From NCBI GenBank assembly GCA_037969115.1, contig JBBKWQ010000120.1:1-37807 (forward strand): a stretch of 37,807 nt of DNA, written 5' to 3'. This DNA comes from JBBKWQ01 sp037969115 (GTDB taxonomy: Bacteria; Actinomycetota; Acidimicrobiia; Acidimicrobiales; Ilumatobacteraceae). A program made the translations under genes and the position numbers. Of the stretch, positions 34,798 to 37,807 are shown piece after piece; positions within the stretch are counted from its first letter, which is position 1, and every line of letters begins with the position of its first letter. The notes beneath the pieces are model-generated. The model was given only the letters and a program-made list of their open reading frames with translations. It did no database searches and was not told the origin of the DNA.

Positions 34798-37695
34798 ATG
34801 AGCGCTCGAACCAACGACACCAGCACGTCCACCGGCGACACCACCGACGCTTCGGGCGACGACGCGGCACCCGACCAGCCGCCGCATCGATACACCGCGA
34901 CGCTCGCCCGCGAGATCGAGTTGCAGTGGCAGGCGTGGTGGGACGAACACGACACCTTCCACACACCGAACCCGGTCGGCCCACTCGGCGACGCCGAACT
35001 GGCCGAACAGCGCGGTGAGAAGTTGTTCATCCTCGACATGTTCCCGTATCCATCGGGTTCCGGCCTCCACGTGGGCCATCCGCTGGGGTTCATCGGTACC
35101 GACGTGTTCGGTCGTTTCAAGCGGATGACCGGGCACAACGTGTTGCACACCATGGGCTTCGACGCCTTCGGACTGCCGGCCGAACAGTTCGCCGTCGAGA
35201 CCGGCCAACACCCTGCGATCACGACCGAGCAGAACGTCACCGAGTACAGGCGCCAGCTCCGACGTCTCGGTCTCGCACACGACCAACGCCGCTCGGTGGC
35301 CACGACCGACCCCGAGTACTACCGGTGGACACAATGGATCTTCGCCCAGGTCTTCAACGCCTGGTACGACGCCACTCTCGACACAGCGCGTCCGATCGGC
35401 CAGCTCGTCGCTGCATTCGAGTCGGGCGAACGGGCCACCCCTGGTGGCCGGCAGTGGGCAGACATCCCGAAGGCCGAACAGAACCAGATCATCGACGATC
35501 ACCGCCTCGCGTACGTCAGCGACGCGCCGGTCAACTGGTGTCCCGGACTGGGCACCGTCGTCGCCAACGAAGAGGTCACCGCAGACGGACGATCCGATCG
35601 CGGCAACTTTCCCGTCTTCAAACGGAACATGCGGCAGTGGATGATGCGCATCACCGCCTACGCGGACCGCCTGATCGACGATCTCGAACTGCTCGACTGG
35701 ACCGACGCCATCAAGACGATGCAGCGGAACTGGATCGGACGCAGCGAGGGGGCACGTGTCGACTTCGCATCGGGCGCCGGCGACATCTCCGTGTTCACCA
35801 CCCGGCCCGACACGCTCTTCGGAGCAACGTTCATGGTGCTGGCGCCCGAGCACCCGCTCGTCGACGCGCTCACCACCGCCGACCACGCCGATGCCGTCGC
35901 CGGCTACCGGCAAGCGGCCGCCGCCAAGAACGACATCGATCGCCAGGACGAGACACGCGAGAAGTCCGGTGTGCCAATCGGCTCGTTCGCGACCAACCCG
36001 ATCAACGGTGCGCAGATCCCGATCTGGATCGCCGACTACGTGTTGATGGGCTATGGCACGGGGGCCATCATGGCCGTGCCGTGTGGCGACCAGCGCGACT
36101 TCGAGTTCGCTCGCAAGTTCGGCCTCGACATCCCCGCGATCCAGCAGCCCCCGCAGGCGTGGTTCGACGAGCACGAAATCGAGCCCACGCTCGACAGCGC
36201 GGCCTGGCCGGCAGCGTTCGTCGGTGACGCGCCGTACGTCAACTCGGCGAACGACACGCTCGTGCTCGACGGCATCGACGACGTCGCCGAGGGTGTCGCA
36301 GTGACCAATACATGGCTCGAGGCGAACGACGCCGGCGCAGCCACCATCAACTACAAACTGCGCGATTGGCTCTTCAGCCGCCAGAGGTACTGGGGCGAAC
36401 CGTTCCCGGTCGTGTACGACGCCGACGACCGCCCGCACACGTTGCCCGACGACATGCTGCCCGTCGTACTTCCCGAGACCGAGAGCTTTTCGCCCCGCAC
36501 GTTCGACCCCACCGACGAGTTCTCCAACCCGGAGAGTCCGCTCGACCGTCTCGACGACTGGGTCAACGTCACCCTCGACATCGGCGACGGCGAGCAGCCA
36601 TATCGGCGCGACACCAACGTCATGCCGCAGTGGGCCGGATCGTGCTGGTACGAGCTGCGCTATCTCGACCCGACCAACGCACAGGCATTCGTCGATCCGA
36701 CCGTCGAGGAGTACTGGATGGGTCCTCGCACCGACCTCCGGCCGGACCATCCGGGTGGCGTCGACCTCTACGTGGGTGGTGTCGAGCATGCGGTGCTGCA
36801 CCTGTTGTACTCCCGCTTCTGGCACAAGGTGCTGTACGACCTCGGTCATCTCTCGTCGAAGGAGCCGTACGCCCGCCTGTTCAACCAGGGCTACATCCTC
36901 GCTGCCGCCTACCAGGACGAACGCGAGATGTATGTCGACCCCGAGGGGGTCGAGGCGCGTGGCGACGAGTTCTTCTTCGAAGGTCGCCCGGTCATTCGCG
37001 AGTGGGGAAAGATGGGCAAGAGCCTGAAGAACGGTGTGTCGCCCGACGAGATGTACGACGCCTACGGAGCCGACACACTCCGCCTGCACGAGATGGCGAT
37101 GGGCCCACTCGACGCGTCGCGCCCGTGGGAGACCCGCGACGTCGTCGGCATGTACCGCTTCCTCCAGCGGCTGTGGCGAAACATCATCGACGAGCACACC
37201 GGCGAGACCACCGTGGTCGACGCACCCGCCGACGACGAGACCCGACGCCTGCTCCACCGCACCATCGACCATGCGCGAACAGAAATGGACGCACTGCGAT
37301 TCAACACGGCGATCGCCAAACTCATCGAGCTCAACAACCACGTCACCAAGCTCGACGGTACACCGCGAGAGGTCGCCGAACCGATGGTGCTGATGGCCGC
37401 CCCGCTCGTGCCACACCTCGCCGAGGAGCTGTGGCGCCGTCTCGGCAACGTCGGAACCATCACCTACGAGCCGTTCCCCGTCGCTGACGAATCACTGCTC
37501 GTGGACGACACCGTCGAGTACCCCGTTCAGGTCAACGGAAAGGTTCGTGGCCGCATCACGATCGATGCCGACGCCGACGCAGCTGCGGTCGAGGCCACAG
37601 CTCTCGCCGACGACAAGATCGTCGCTGCGATCGACGGCGCGACACCCAAGAAGGTCATCGTGGTACCCGGCCGAATGGTGAACATCGTCATCTGA
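34798..37695 (+). CDS. leuS: leucine--tRNA ligase
   Basis: Charges tRNA-Leu with leucine. The 965-residue class I synthetase has the HIGH motif as His91-Val-Gly-His94 (SGSGLHVGHPLG) and KMSKS as Lys738-Met-Gly-Lys-Ser742. The CP1 editing domain shows TRPDTLFGATF and GTGAIMAVPCGDQRDF, where the residue before the editing Asp431 is Gly430 instead of the usual His. The C-terminal domain ends with VQVNGKVRGRI. A Thr/Asp-rich tail of about 30 residues precedes the conserved N terminus. ATG 34798 is taken because the longer upstream frame runs antisense through the zinc-ribbon gene. Confidence 0.96.
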   Translation: MSARTNDTSTSTGDTTDASGDDAAPDQPPHRYTATLAREIELQWQAWWDEHDTFHTPNPVGPLGDAELAEQRGEKLFILDMFPYPSGSGLHVGHPLGFIGTDVFGRFKRMTGHNVLHTMGFDAFGLPAEQFAVETGQHPAITTEQNVTEYRRQLRRLGLAHDQRRSVATTDPEYYRWTQWIFAQVFNAWYDATLDTARPIGQLVAAFESGERATPGGRQWADIPKAEQNQIIDDHRLAYVSDAPVNWCPGLGTVVANEEVTADGRSDRGNFPVFKRNMRQWMMRITAYADRLIDDLELLDWTDAIKTMQRNWIGRSEGARVDFASGAGDISVFTTRPDTLFGATFMVLAPEHPLVDALTTADHADAVAGYRQAAAAKNDIDRQDETREKSGVPIGSFATNPINGAQIPIWIADYVLMGYGTGAIMAVPCGDQRDFEFARKFGLDIPAIQQPPQAWFDEHEIEPTLDSAAWPAAFVGDAPYVNSANDTLVLDGIDDVAEGVAVTNTWLEANDAGAATINYKLRDWLFSRQRYWGEPFPVVYDADDRPHTLPDDMLPVVLPETESFSPRTFDPTDEFSNPESPLDRLDDWVNVTLDIGDGEQPYRRDTNVMPQWAGSCWYELRYLDPTNAQAFVDPTVEEYWMGPRTDLRPDHPGGVDLYVGGVEHAVLHLLYSRFWHKVLYDLGHLSSKEPYARLFNQGYILAAAYQDEREMYVDPEGVEARGDEFFFEGRPVIREWGKMGKSLKNGVSPDEMYDAYGADTLRLHEMAMGPLDASRPWETRDVVGMYRFLQRLWRNIIDEHTGETTVVDAPADDETRRLLHRTIDHARTEMDALRFNTAIAKLIELNNHVTKLDGTPREVAEPMVLMAAPLVPHLAEELWRRLGNVGTITYEPFPVADESLLVDDTVEYPVQVNGKVRGRITIDADADAAAVEATALADDKIVAAIDGATPKKVIVVPGRMVNIVI

Positions 37696-37807
37696 GTTGG
37701 AGATCGGATCGGGCCCGCTCGAACCGTTCGTCGTCGTCGGTCCATGCCGGGTCGAATGCTGCAGCGTCGAGGGCCGACGCCGACTTCCTGGCGTCGGCCG
37801 GCCATTG
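37688..37807 (-). CDS. C-terminal end of unidentified protein, partial at window edge
   Basis: An open frame enters from the right edge and ends at TGA (37688-37690), coding for 39 residues with Ala/Asp/Arg-rich, protein-like composition (ending DDERFERARSDLQLR). It overlaps the leuS 3' end by 8 bases in convergent orientation. Too little remains to name a family. Confidence 0.45.
   Translation of the reverse strand, partial: QWPADARKSASALDAAAFDPAWTDDDERFERARSDLQLR

Noticed and set aside
34780..37416. An 878-codon open frame on the minus strand opposite leuS
   Set aside because: It is the complement of a well-conserved leuS gene in GC-rich DNA, where stop codons are rare in the mirror frame. 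The translation shows no domain and is Val/Asp/His/Arg-rich in the manner of shadow frames.

Overview
The window is high-GC, gene-dense chromosomal DNA. It looks like an actinobacterium, most likely an Acidimicrobiia or Ilumatobacter-like lineage. This assignment is an inference from gene content: a BldD-type regulator, an F420-type luciferase-like oxidoreductase, a PAC2 protein, an HrcA/DnaJ heat-shock cluster, actinobacterial-style acyl-CoA and fatty acyl-AMP enzymes, and many apparently leaderless genes with a TANNNT -10 box. No phage, insertion sequence, CRISPR array or rRNA is visible; one tRNA gene is present.

Region 1 (1-10.5 kb): citrate synthase faces a secreted Thr-rich lectin-like protein across a strong hairpin terminator. 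The secreted gene has a long leader that can fold into a 20-bp bulged stem. Then follow an acyl-CoA dehydrogenase, a von Willebrand A lipoprotein, and a tight operon of a homocysteine S-methyltransferase, a sulfatase and a serine-hydrolase lipoprotein. The hydrolase reading frame is broken exactly at a (GATCC)3 repeat.

Region 2 (10.6-25.5 kb): tRNA-Val(GAC) and a 2-oxoglutarate dioxygenase on opposite strands lead into a minus-strand housekeeping block. It contains hemW, a BldD homologue that keeps the c-di-GMP signature, rsmE, dnaJ, hrcA (with a degenerate CIRCE operator), a photolyase, an MFS exporter and lepA. rpsT is divergent from lepA. Next come holA, a ComEC that lacks the metallo-beta-lactamase domain, a four-helix membrane protein, comEA and a YbbN-type thioredoxin.

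Region 3 (25.6-37.8 kb): PAC2, DUF169, a CDP-alcohol phosphatidyltransferase with an unusual motif, DUF2855, an MFS protein, an F420-type oxidoreductase, a histone-deacetylase-like hydrolase following a fatty acyl-AMP ligase, a small zinc-ribbon protein and leuS. The C-terminal end of a further minus-strand gene lies at the right edge.

At ten genes a TANNNT hexamer sits 6-8 bases before the start codon. This argues for widespread leaderless transcription and was used here to choose starts. The observations most worth following up are the structured leader at 2833-2959, the pentanucleotide-repeat frameshift at 9501-9515, and the c-di-GMP-type BldD inside the heat-shock gene cluster.
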